From Phyllobacterium sp. T1293 (GTDB taxonomy: Bacteria; Pseudomonadota; Alphaproteobacteria; Rhizobiales; Rhizobiaceae), in NCBI RefSeq assembly GCF_020731415.2, contig NZ_CP088273.1, forward strand, positions 253,001 to 317,000: 64,000 nt of DNA, in the 5' to 3' direction. The stretch's first letter is position 1. Every line of letters starts with the position of its first letter. Positions 56,400-64,000 of the stretch are shown one piece after another. A program made the translations under genes and the position numbers. A model generated the notes under the pieces. It was not told the DNA's origin. It made no database searches and saw nothing but the letters and a program-made list of their open reading frames with translations.

Positions 56400-57464
56400 G
56401 TGCAGGAACCTCTTGATAAGGTTGAGGTGATCGCCCCGAATTTCAAGCGCAAGCTTTCCGGGGTCACCTCGACTATCGTGCAGCTTATTCCGCTGCAAAG
56501 GGCAAACGGTCTTGATATCGTTGCCATGGGACCGGGTCTTCCCGACAACCTGCCAAAGATCGGGTGGCGTTCGCTGCCCGGACTCTGGTTCAAACCAAAG
56601 ACCCGACCTTTCCGAATCTGGCATGCGCGTCGCAACAATGAAATGATTGCGGGCATCTTCCTGCGCCATGTGCTGCGCATGAAGCTGCGTCTGCTGTTTA
56701 CCTCCGCCGCGCAGCGCGATCACAAGCCCTTCACCAAATGGCTGATCCGGCGGATGAATGCTGTCATCGCCACCAGCGCCAAATCGGGCAGTTTTCTCAA
56801 AGTATCGCATACGGTGATCATGCACGGCGTGGACACCGAGATGTTCCATCCGCCGGTGACGAATGAAGACACGTTCACGGCTTCTGGCCTGCCGGGGAAA
56901 TATCTCGTTGGTTGTTCCGGGCGCATCCGGCATTCCAAGGGGACTGATCTCTTCGTTGATGCGATGATCAATCTTTTGCCGCGCTACCCTGAGTGGACAG
57001 CCGTCATGACCGGGCGCACAACCGCCGAGCATAAGGGCTTCGAACAGGCCCTGCGCGAGAAGATCGCCAAAGCCGGATTGCAGGATCGCCTGATTTTTCT
57101 CGGCGAAGTGCCTGATGTAAAGCTCTGGTACCGCCGCATGACGCTCTATGTTGCGCCTTCCCGCAATGAAGGCTTTGGCCTGACGCCGCTTGAAGCCATG
57201 GCCTCGCAAACGGCAGTTGTCACCAGTGATGCTGGTGCCTACGCGGAAATGGTGGATCGCGCTTCGGGCATGGTGGTTCCGGCAGGGGATGGTCCGGCGC
57301 TGGAACAGGCAATTGAGCGCTATCTGGCTGATCCGCATAAATGCGAAGAGGCGGGCAAATCAGGTCTTGAGCATGTCAGGGAGAATTTTCCCTTGCAGAA
57401 CGAGGCAGCGAAAATCCTCACCGTGTATGAGCGGCTGTTTGGCAGCAATAGCAGGGCCGGGTGA
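56400..57464 (+). CDS. Glycosyltransferase family 4, LPS-core mannosyltransferase-like (LpcC/WadC type)
   Basis: A GT-B glycosyltransferase of about 354 residues with VEVIAPNFKRKLSGVTSTI at the start and the donor-binding motif PSRNEGFGLTPLEAMA (about 250-265). Its position beside greA and upstream of lrp-trkH-trxB matches Brucella wadC (LPS core mannosyltransferase), remembered rather than searched. The start is uncertain: GTG 56400, just after the greA stop, is used, while ATG 56367 would overlap greA by 29 nt. Its stop overlaps the start of the next gene (TGATG), so the two are coupled. Confidence 0.85.
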   Translation: MQEPLDKVEVIAPNFKRKLSGVTSTIVQLIPLQRANGLDIVAMGPGLPDNLPKIGWRSLPGLWFKPKTRPFRIWHARRNNEMIAGIFLRHVLRMKLRLLFTSAAQRDHKPFTKWLIRRMNAVIATSAKSGSFLKVSHTVIMHGVDTEMFHPPVTNEDTFTASGLPGKYLVGCSGRIRHSKGTDLFVDAMINLLPRYPEWTAVMTGRTTAEHKGFEQALREKIAKAGLQDRLIFLGEVPDVKLWYRRMTLYVAPSRNEGFGLTPLEAMASQTAVVTSDAGAYAEMVDRASGMVVPAGDGPALEQAIERYLADPHKCEEAGKSGLEHVRENFPLQNEAAKILTVYERLFGSNSRAG

Positions 57465-58192
57465 TGAAAGTTTCGGCTTTCATCATCCATCTGAAGCGCG
57501 CCGAAAAGCGCGGTGAGCATGTCCAAGCGCTGATGCAGCGCCTGCCGATCGCATCAGAGATTATCGATGCTGTTGACGCGCAACAGCTTGGAAAAAGTGA
57601 TATTGCGGCGGTTTACTGCAGGAAATCGCTGCATTTTCCTGCTTATCCCTTCGATTTGCGTATCACCGAGATTGCCTGTTTCCTCTCGCACCGAAAGGCG
57701 TGGCAGGCGATTGTCGACGATAATCTTGATGCCGGTCTGGTCATTGAGGATGATGTCGATATCGACGCGGGTTTCGCAGAGCAGTTGAAACTGGCTGTCG
57801 AGACAATCAAGCCTGCGGACTACATCCGCTTTCCGCGCTGGCCGCGGGGGGAGGTGGGCGGTGAGATTGCCCGAAGCGGTGATATGTCCATCATGCAGCC
57901 TAAACTGCCGGGTTTGGGCATGCAGATGCAGCTGATTGGCCGCGATGCGGCGATTGCCCTGCTTGCGGCGACGGAAGTGTTCGACCGGCCGGTGGATACC
58001 ACGCTGCAAATGCGCTGGCTGCATCCGGTCAGGATGCTTTCGGCCCGGCCCATCACCATTCGCGAGATTGATTTCAATCTTGGCGGCACGGTTGTTCAGG
58101 GCAAGAAGACGCTCTCGGACAAGTTGAAGCGGGAGGTGCTCCGGCCCTATTACCGGGTTCTCCTGTTTCTCTATTCGAAAATTCGCGGTTAG
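57464..58192 (+). CDS. Glycosyltransferase family 25, LPS biosynthesis
   Basis: A 242-residue family 25 enzyme: VSAFIIHLKRAEKR at the start, FLSHRKAWQAIVDDN and the metal-binding IEDDVDIDAGF (about 105-115, with the Asp-x-Asp type motif). Such enzymes add hexoses to LPS or lipooligosaccharide. It starts at ATG 57464 overlapping the GT4 stop, and is therefore translated together with it. Together the pair likely builds part of the LPS core. Acceptor and donor sugars are unknown. Confidence 0.87.
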   Translation: MKVSAFIIHLKRAEKRGEHVQALMQRLPIASEIIDAVDAQQLGKSDIAAVYCRKSLHFPAYPFDLRITEIACFLSHRKAWQAIVDDNLDAGLVIEDDVDIDAGFAEQLKLAVETIKPADYIRFPRWPRGEVGGEIARSGDMSIMQPKLPGLGMQMQLIGRDAAIALLAATEVFDRPVDTTLQMRWLHPVRMLSARPITIREIDFNLGGTVVQGKKTLSDKLKREVLRPYYRVLLFLYSKIRG

Positions 58193-58201
58193 AGGATCGT
58201 T

Positions 58202-58672
58202 CTAGAGCACCATTAGCGGTTCGTTCTTGACCGAACGGATTGTCAGCGATGTACGCACCGAATCCACATTGGGCGTTGCCGTCAGGTCTTCGATAACGAA
58301 ATTCTGGAAGATGCTGATATCGCTGGCCACGCAATGCAGCAGGAAGTCGGATTCCCCTGATACCATCCATGCGCGGCGCACAATCGTCCAGCCTTTGGTC
58401 TTTTCAGCAAAACTTTTCAGGTCGGCATCGGACTGCCGGTGCAGGCGGATCATGCAGAATGCCACAATATCCTGACCGAGGATGGAACCATTCAGGATGG
58501 CTCTATAGCCCTGAATAATCCCGCTTTCCTCCAGCTTGCGCACGCGGCGCAGACAGGGCGGCGCCGATATGCCAACACGTTCGGCAAGCTCCACATTGGT
58601 GATGCGGCCATTATCCTGAAGCTGTTTCAGAATTTTCCAGTCGATCTCGTCCAAGTCCGCCTTCAAAGGCAT
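58202..58672 (-). CDS. lrp: Lrp/AsnC-family regulator
   Basis: A 156-residue regulator: an N-terminal helix-turn-helix (DEIDWKILKQLQDNGRITNVELAERVGISAPP, about 8-39) and a C-terminal RAM domain with effector-binding region GESDFLLHCVA. It is convergent with the GT25 gene and tandem with trkH on the minus strand. An Lrp gene next to trxB and an LsrB/VtlR-type gene is a conserved alphaproteobacterial arrangement. Its amino-acid effector is unknown. Confidence 0.9.
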   Translation of the reverse strand: MPLKADLDEIDWKILKQLQDNGRITNVELAERVGISAPPCLRRVRKLEESGIIQGYRAILNGSILGQDIVAFCMIRLHRQSDADLKSFAEKTKGWTIVRRAWMVSGESDFLLHCVASDISIFQNFVIEDLTATPNVDSVRTSLTIRSVKNEPLMVL

Positions 58673-58782
58673 GGTCTGATTGTATCCCTGTCAAAAAGGC
58701 GCTTAATAGCGAGCACCATAGGCGATTCCTGTCGCTGTGTAATGCATCCGCATCCAGTTACAAACAGGTTCATAGCATGGAC

Positions 58783-60189
58783 CTATCTGCTCCAGAAGCG
58801 GCGTGTAAACAGAATAACGATGGTGATAATCTCAAGGCGTCCAGCCAGCATCAGATAGCTGAGAACCATAAGAGAAGGATCGCCAAGCGTCGAGAAATTG
58901 CCAACGGGACCGATTGTATCGCCAAAACCGGGGCCTACATTGGAAAGCGCCGTGAGGGCGCCGGTGATTGATGTGCCCAGATCATTGCCGAGCATGGCAA
59001 GGGCCGTGGCGCCGATAACCAGTGATGCCATATAGAGAAAAATGAACAGCAGCGCCGATTGGGCGACTTCCTGACTGATTTCCGAGCGGCCATAACGCAT
59101 TTTGACAATAGCATTGGGCATGATCAGCCGCGTCAGGCTGGCGGAGGCGAGCTGCCAGAGAATGATCAGGCGATTGAGCTTGATGCCGCCCGAGGTTGAC
59201 CCGGCGCAGCCGCCGATAAAGGTGACGATGAAGAAGATGCCGAGCGCTTCCGATCCCCAGCGCGTGTAATCCTCGGTGGCAAAACCCGTGGTGGAAATGA
59301 CGGATACAAGGTTGAAGGACGCGGCAATTAGCGCGTCACCAAAGCCGATACCGGTTTCCAGCGTCAGGCCCACGGCCAGAAAGAAGCTCAGGCCGATCAC
59401 GATGATGAAGAACAGTGTCACCTGCGGATCGGCCAGTGAGGTCAGGCGCTGCGGCATCACGGCTTTGATGTAGAGCACAAAGGGCAGGGCGCCGAGCACC
59501 ATGAACACGGTGGCAATAACGAGGATTGCCCGGTTGTGGGCATAAAAACCGAGCGATGAGTCATGGGTAGAAAAGCCGGCAGTCGCAACCGTCGTCATGC
59601 CGTGATTAACCGCATCGAACATGCCCATGCCGGCGGCGAAATAGAGAATGGTACACAGCACCGTCATGCTGACATAGGCGATGATAATACCCGTGGCGAT
59701 CTGATGGATACGCGGCAGGATTTTTTCCGATTTGTCCGAGGATTCCATGTGCAGCAGCTGAATGCCGCCGACGCGCAGCGATGGCAGGAGCAAGAGTCCC
59801 AAGCCGACGAAACCGAAACCACCGAACCAGCACAGCAGCGAGCGCCACAGCAGGATGCCGCGCGGCATTGCATCTAATCCTGTCAGCACCGTTGCGCCGG
59901 TCGAGGTAATGCCCGACATGGATTCGAAAAATGCCTTGGCAAAACTGATCGGCAATGTGGAAAAATACAGCGGCAACGATCCGAGCAAAGCTGCAGTCAG
60001 CCAGACAGCAACGATCAAAAGAAAGCCAAGACGCGGGGTGAAGCGTATTTCGGGGTTGTTTGTGGCAAGTGCAATCAGACCGCAGAGTACACCGGTGAAA
60101 ATGGCCGATTGAACAAAAGCAATCCAGTCCCGGTTGCCGATATGCAGATCAACAGCTGCCGGAATCAGCATGGCAGCGGCCATGACCAA
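58783..60189 (-). CDS. trkH: TrkH-family potassium uptake protein
   Basis: A TrkH/KtrB-type potassium translocator with four pore-like repeats; visible selectivity-filter segments include SGITSTGATVLTGL, TVATAGFSTHDS, VSVISTTGFATEDY and ALSNVGPGFGD. TTG 60189 is the first conventional start in this frame (468 residues). However, the coding-like frame continues upstream for about 13 residues (FRTIINICARFG) after an in-frame TGA at 60238, and a GAGG 7 nt before an ATT at 60226-60228 suggests a rare AUU start (about 481 residues). A TrkA partner must lie elsewhere. Confidence 0.9.
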   Translation of the reverse strand: MVMAAAMLIPAAVDLHIGNRDWIAFVQSAIFTGVLCGLIALATNNPEIRFTPRLGFLLIVAVWLTAALLGSLPLYFSTLPISFAKAFFESMSGITSTGATVLTGLDAMPRGILLWRSLLCWFGGFGFVGLGLLLLPSLRVGGIQLLHMESSDKSEKILPRIHQIATGIIIAYVSMTVLCTILYFAAGMGMFDAVNHGMTTVATAGFSTHDSSLGFYAHNRAILVIATVFMVLGALPFVLYIKAVMPQRLTSLADPQVTLFFIIVIGLSFFLAVGLTLETGIGFGDALIAASFNLVSVISTTGFATEDYTRWGSEALGIFFIVTFIGGCAGSTSGGIKLNRLIILWQLASASLTRLIMPNAIVKMRYGRSEISQEVAQSALLFIFLYMASLVIGATALAMLGNDLGTSITGALTALSNVGPGFGDTIGPVGNFSTLGDPSLMVLSYLMLAGRLEIITIVILFTRRFWSR

Positions 60190-60438
60190 GCCAAATCGCG
60201 CGCAAATATTGATGATGGTGCGAAAAATGAGCGGACCTCAAGCTGGCGACATGGACATGAGAATGTTTCATAACCGGTTCTGACAGGTGTCACAATGCGC
60301 CAGAAATAGCAAAACACCACGTACAAGCTGTGGCTAACCCGGCTATATCAAGCTCAGACCTTGCAACGGAGGGGGCTGACCCACTACCTTATGGCATTGG
60401 AAATGATGAAAACTCTGCTCCGAACCCTTTCTGGCTGA

Positions 60439-61437
<999 letters not shown>

Positions 61438-61497
61438 GGGCTGAAATAATGGAGCCGGTTTCCATGTGCGAAACCGGAACGGGGGAGAGACTGCGCC

Positions 61498-62394
61498 ATG
61501 TCGCTTGACTGGGACAAGTTGCGAATATTTCATGCTGCGGCGGAAGCGGGGTCATTCACCCACGCTGCCGAGACGCTGCATCTGTCGCAATCAGCCATTT
61601 CCCGTCAGGTGAGCGCTCTGGAGCAGGATGTCGGTGTTCCCCTGTTTCACCGGCATGCCCGCGGCCTTATCCTGACCGAGCAGGGCGAAGTGCTTTACCG
61701 CACGGCACATGAAGTGCTGATGAAGCTGGAAAACGTCCGCTCGCGCCTCACCGAAAGCAAGGACCGGCCATCGGGCAAGCTGCGCGTGACAACGACAGTT
61801 GGTCTCGGCTCCGGCTGGCTGATCGAGCGCGTGCAGGAATTCATCGAACTCTACCCGGAAGTGCAATTGCAGTTGCTGCTCGACAATGAAGAGCTTGACC
61901 TGACCATGCGCCATGCGGATTGTGCGATCCGCCTGCGCCAGCCGCAACAGCCTGACCTGATCCAGCGTCGGCTGTTCACGGTGCATATGCACGTCTATGC
62001 CTCGCCGGGCTATATTGCCAAATATGGCAAGATCGAAAACATCGACGAGATCGACTCCCATCGCATTGTCAGCTTTGGCGAACCCGCACCGTCATATCTG
62101 ACCAATCTCAACTGGCTTGAGGTGATCGGCCGCTCCGACGGCAATCTGCGGCCCGCTGTGCTGCAGATCAACAACCTGCTATCGATCAAGCGCGCCATCC
62201 AGAAAGGCGTTGGTCTTGGGGTGCTGCCTGATTATATGGTCGAGAAGGATTCGACCCTCGTGCGCCTGTTGCCGGAGATGGAAATGCCATCCTTCGACAC
62301 GTTCTTCTGCTACCCCGAGGGAATCAAGAACGCTGCCAAATTGCACGTATTCAGAGATTTCCTTTTCTCGAAGGCGCGCACCTGGTCGTACTGA
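61498..62394 (+). CDS. lsrB: LysR-family regulator, LsrB/VtlR type
   Basis: A 298-residue LysR regulator: helix-turn-helix at about 5-64 (FHAAAEAGSFTHAAETLHLS) and a ligand domain to the end. The sequence is very close to the LsrB (Sinorhizobium)/VtlR (Brucella, Agrobacterium) group as I recall it, and the gene follows trxB as in those genomes. The Brucella protein VtlR activates the sRNA AbcR2, and the Sinorhizobium protein responds to oxidation. Here an AbcR-like sRNA follows within 200 nt, with LysR-box-like sequences in front of it. Confidence 0.93.
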   Translation: MSLDWDKLRIFHAAAEAGSFTHAAETLHLSQSAISRQVSALEQDVGVPLFHRHARGLILTEQGEVLYRTAHEVLMKLENVRSRLTESKDRPSGKLRVTTTVGLGSGWLIERVQEFIELYPEVQLQLLLDNEELDLTMRHADCAIRLRQPQQPDLIQRRLFTVHMHVYASPGYIAKYGKIENIDEIDSHRIVSFGEPAPSYLTNLNWLEVIGRSDGNLRPAVLQINNLLSIKRAIQKGVGLGVLPDYMVEKDSTLVRLLPEMEMPSFDTFFCYPEGIKNAAKLHVFRDFLFSKARTWSY

Positions 62395-62512
62395 TCGGGT
62401 TTTTCAGCGTTTTGGTGGAAAAATATTCTTTCTAAAACACGATCAATTGGAGCATAATGTTGCCCGTTTGATCAGGTAAAGCCGACCATCATTTCAAAAA
62501 TGCCGATAAATT

Positions 62513-62551
62513 GTCGATATGCATTTCGTGCATGGGTGCAATGCACAATTA
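62513..62551 (+). promoter_or_regulatory. Candidate LysR-protein binding region upstream of the sRNA
   Basis: The stretch holds overlapping dyads: TGCATTTCGTGCA and TGCAATGCACAAT within TATGCATTTCGTGCATGG onward. It covers about -80 to -40 from the predicted sRNA start, the normal position for LysR activator contact. T-N11-A spacings occur inside it. Confidence 0.55.
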
Positions 62552-62556
62552 GGGGA

Positions 62557-62585
62557 TTGAAAGAAACGGTTAATGGGCCCATATC
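62557..62585 (+). promoter_or_regulatory. sRNA promoter (-35/-10)
   Basis: TTGAAA (62557-62562), a 17-bp spacer, and CATATC (62580-62585). The -10 is weak, consistent with activator dependence. The predicted transcript start is near 62592. Confidence 0.6.
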
Positions 62586-62591
62586 CACATC

Positions 62592-62710
62592 ACTTGCCGA
62601 TGCGTCTCCTCCTCCCATTGCGCATCCGCAAGTGTTCCCCTCTGGAGGTTTTGCCAGAAATGGCATCCTTCAAAACTTAAGGCCGGGCAATTGTCCGGCC
62701 TCTTTTCTTT
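62592..62710 (+). ncRNA. abcR: AbcR-type Hfq-dependent regulatory sRNA
   Basis: A transcript of about 115 nt is predicted. It contains two anti-Shine-Dalgarno patches, TCTCCTCCTCCC (62605-62616) and TTCCCCTCTGGAGG (62634-62647), which I recall as the hallmark single-stranded target-pairing regions of the AbcR sRNAs of Brucella, Agrobacterium and Sinorhizobium. It ends in the terminator stem AGGCCGG/CCGGCCT (62680-62701) and a T-rich tail. No start codon with a coding frame fits. AbcR RNAs repress many ABC-transporter binding-protein mRNAs by blocking ribosome binding. Only one copy is present here. Confidence 0.85.
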
Positions 62711-62730
62711 CCGGGGTCTGTTTTCAAAAA

Positions 62731-63711
62731 TCAGCGATAGAGCGTTTCGGCTTCCAGTCCCGTGTAGAGCGATGCGACCTGATCGCCATAGCCATTGAAC
62801 AGCAGCGTCGGCACGCTTTCGCCCGTGTGCAGCACGCGCTCATGCGCCTGACTCCAGCGTGGATGCGCAACCGCCGGATTGACGTTGGCCCAGAAGCCAT
62901 ATTCGTTCGATGCCAGCTCTTCCCAGAAACTCACCGGTTGCTTGTCCGTGAAAGTGATCTTGCGGATCGATTTGATCGACTTGAAGCCATATTTCCACGG
63001 CAAAGCAAGCCGGATCGGGGCGCCGAACTGATTGAGCAGCGGTTTGCCATAGGCACCTGTGACCATGAAAGCGAGGTCATTGGCGGCTTCCGCCATGGTA
63101 ACGCCCTCCACATAGGGCCATGTGTAGAGAAAGCCGTTCTGGCCGCTGGCCATGGATGGATCATTGAAGGTCTCGAACCTGAGATATTTGGCTGAAGCGA
63201 GTGGTTTTGCCAGTTCAACCAGTTTGGACAGGGAAAAGCCGGTCCATGGAATGGTCATCGACCATGCTTCGACACAACGATGCCGGTAAAGGCGCTCTTC
63301 CAGCGGGATTTTTGCTTCAAGGTCAGCGAAGTCAATCGTAAAAGGCTTTTCCACCATGCCGTCGATTTCAATCGCCCACGGATTGGTAATCAGGCTTTGC
63401 GCTTCCGCATAAACGCCCTTGTCGGAACCGAATTCATAAAAATTATTGTATTTCGCGTTGATCTCTTCCGGTGTCAGACTGCGATCAAGCTTGTAGGCGT
63501 CGTTGCGTTTGGCAGGATAAAGCGCCGGGTTGCCAGCGGGTTTGCGGTCGCCTTCCGCGCGCGCCATCTTCGGCGAAGCTGCGAGAGCCACGGTTGCCAG
63601 CGCACCAAGCCCCCACGCCTGAAGAATTGCCCGCCGGTTCATGAATGCAGCTTCCAGGGTTGCCAGAGTTTCGGCTATTGCCCAGACGGGCTTGCGGTGG
63701 ATTGCGACCAT
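62731..63711 (-). CDS. msrP: Protein-methionine-sulfoxide reductase catalytic subunit MsrP
   Basis: A 326-residue periplasmic molybdopterin enzyme repairing oxidised methionines. A Tat-type signal (NRRAILQAWGLGALA) is at about 25-39; Cys146 in HRCVEAWSM is the molybdenum-coordinating residue. Later motifs are LPWKYGFKSIKSI and EYGFWANVNP. ATG 63711 is used, with GAAAGAG upstream. No msrQ haem-membrane partner gene is adjacent. It is convergent with the sRNA gene. Confidence 0.93.
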   Translation of the reverse strand: MVAIHRKPVWAIAETLATLEAAFMNRRAILQAWGLGALATVALAASPKMARAEGDRKPAGNPALYPAKRNDAYKLDRSLTPEEINAKYNNFYEFGSDKGVYAEAQSLITNPWAIEIDGMVEKPFTIDFADLEAKIPLEERLYRHRCVEAWSMTIPWTGFSLSKLVELAKPLASAKYLRFETFNDPSMASGQNGFLYTWPYVEGVTMAEAANDLAFMVTGAYGKPLLNQFGAPIRLALPWKYGFKSIKSIRKITFTDKQPVSFWEELASNEYGFWANVNPAVAHPRWSQAHERVLHTGESVPTLLFNGYGDQVASLYTGLEAETLYR

Positions 63712-63805
63712 GACTGCTCTTTCATTCCTGCGGGGATTGCCCGTCAAAATATGCCATTTCCCGATAATGATGCTTCACACAAAGCTGTGAAGCCAACATG
63801 CCAAA

Positions 63806-63830
63806 GAAAAAGGGGCCATGGAGGCCCCTC
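63806..63830 (-). terminator. Intrinsic terminator of the aspartate aminotransferase gene
   Basis: Read on the minus strand, GGGGCC-TCCAT-GGCCCC is followed by TTTTT. It lies about 25 nt after the stop of the partial aminotransferase gene and before the start region of msrP. Confidence 0.85.
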
Positions 63831-63855
63831 ATCATGTCGAACAGGATTGCCAGAT

Positions 63856-64000
<145 letters not shown>

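Noticed and set aside
60281-60292. TGACA-GG-TGTCA dyad upstream of trxB.
   Set aside because: Short arms (5 bp), single occurrence and no supporting promoter context.

Overview
The window is chromosomal DNA of an alphaproteobacterium of the order Hyphomicrobiales (Rhizobiales), most like the Brucella/Ochrobactrum/Phyllobacterium group. The signs are a petABC cytochrome bc1 operon, a BA14K-family protein, the block greA - LPS-core glycosyltransferases - lrp - trkH - trxB - LsrB/VtlR-type LysR regulator - AbcR-like sRNA - msrP, and rhizobial-type palindromic intergenic repeats. Coding density is high. No tRNA, rRNA, CRISPR array, prophage or transposase gene was seen, so this reads as core genome with light accessory content. 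The species assignment is inference.

Layout. 1-9.2 kb: the truncated 3' part of a CCA-adding enzyme gene, hemF, a branched-chain amino-acid type binding protein, trmL, and two paralogous ABC exporters separated by a nested repeat cluster. 9.4-12.9 kb: petABC (respiratory complex III) and apt. 12.9-24.2 kb: two MaoC proteins, ychF-pth-rplY, chrA, prs, a lipoprotein, an M24-fold protein, and the overlapping minus-strand run lgt - NDUFAF7-like methyltransferase - pgeF. 24.3-30.4 kb: ubiK, small proteins, csaA, a histidine kinase/OmpR regulator/MarR set, and ilvE. 30.5-39.2 kb: envelope and housekeeping genes (glyoxalase II-like enzyme, BA14K protein, cspA, lytic transglycosylase, lipid kinase, HAD, HerA-like ATPase) and an alpha/beta hydrolase divergent from a CGNR regulator.

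39.2-50.0 kb: metE under a cobalamin riboswitch, a divergent MFS/TetR pair, uvrB, SemiSWEET, a DUF900 lipoprotein hydrolase and an enolase-superfamily dehydratase. 50.2-55.6 kb: acyl-CoA thioesterase, VOC protein, LtrA, extensin-like lipoprotein, EamA transporter and a glucose/sorbosone dehydrogenase. 55.8-64 kb: greA behind a terminator-bearing leader, two LPS-type glycosyltransferases, lrp, trkH, trxB, the LysR regulator with its adjacent sRNA, msrP, and the truncated 3' end of an aspartate aminotransferase gene.

The most noteworthy signals are regulatory and mosaic: the LsrB/VtlR-AbcR sRNA unit and a possible target in the same window; a GraL-like terminator in the greA leader; an apparent AUU start for trkH; a roughly 130-nt inverted-repeat element at four loci, one interrupted by a second palindromic element; direct-repeat operators at the CGNR promoter; and two enzymes (M24 family, enolase superfamily) whose expected metal ligands are replaced. 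No wholly new multi-gene system was recognised.
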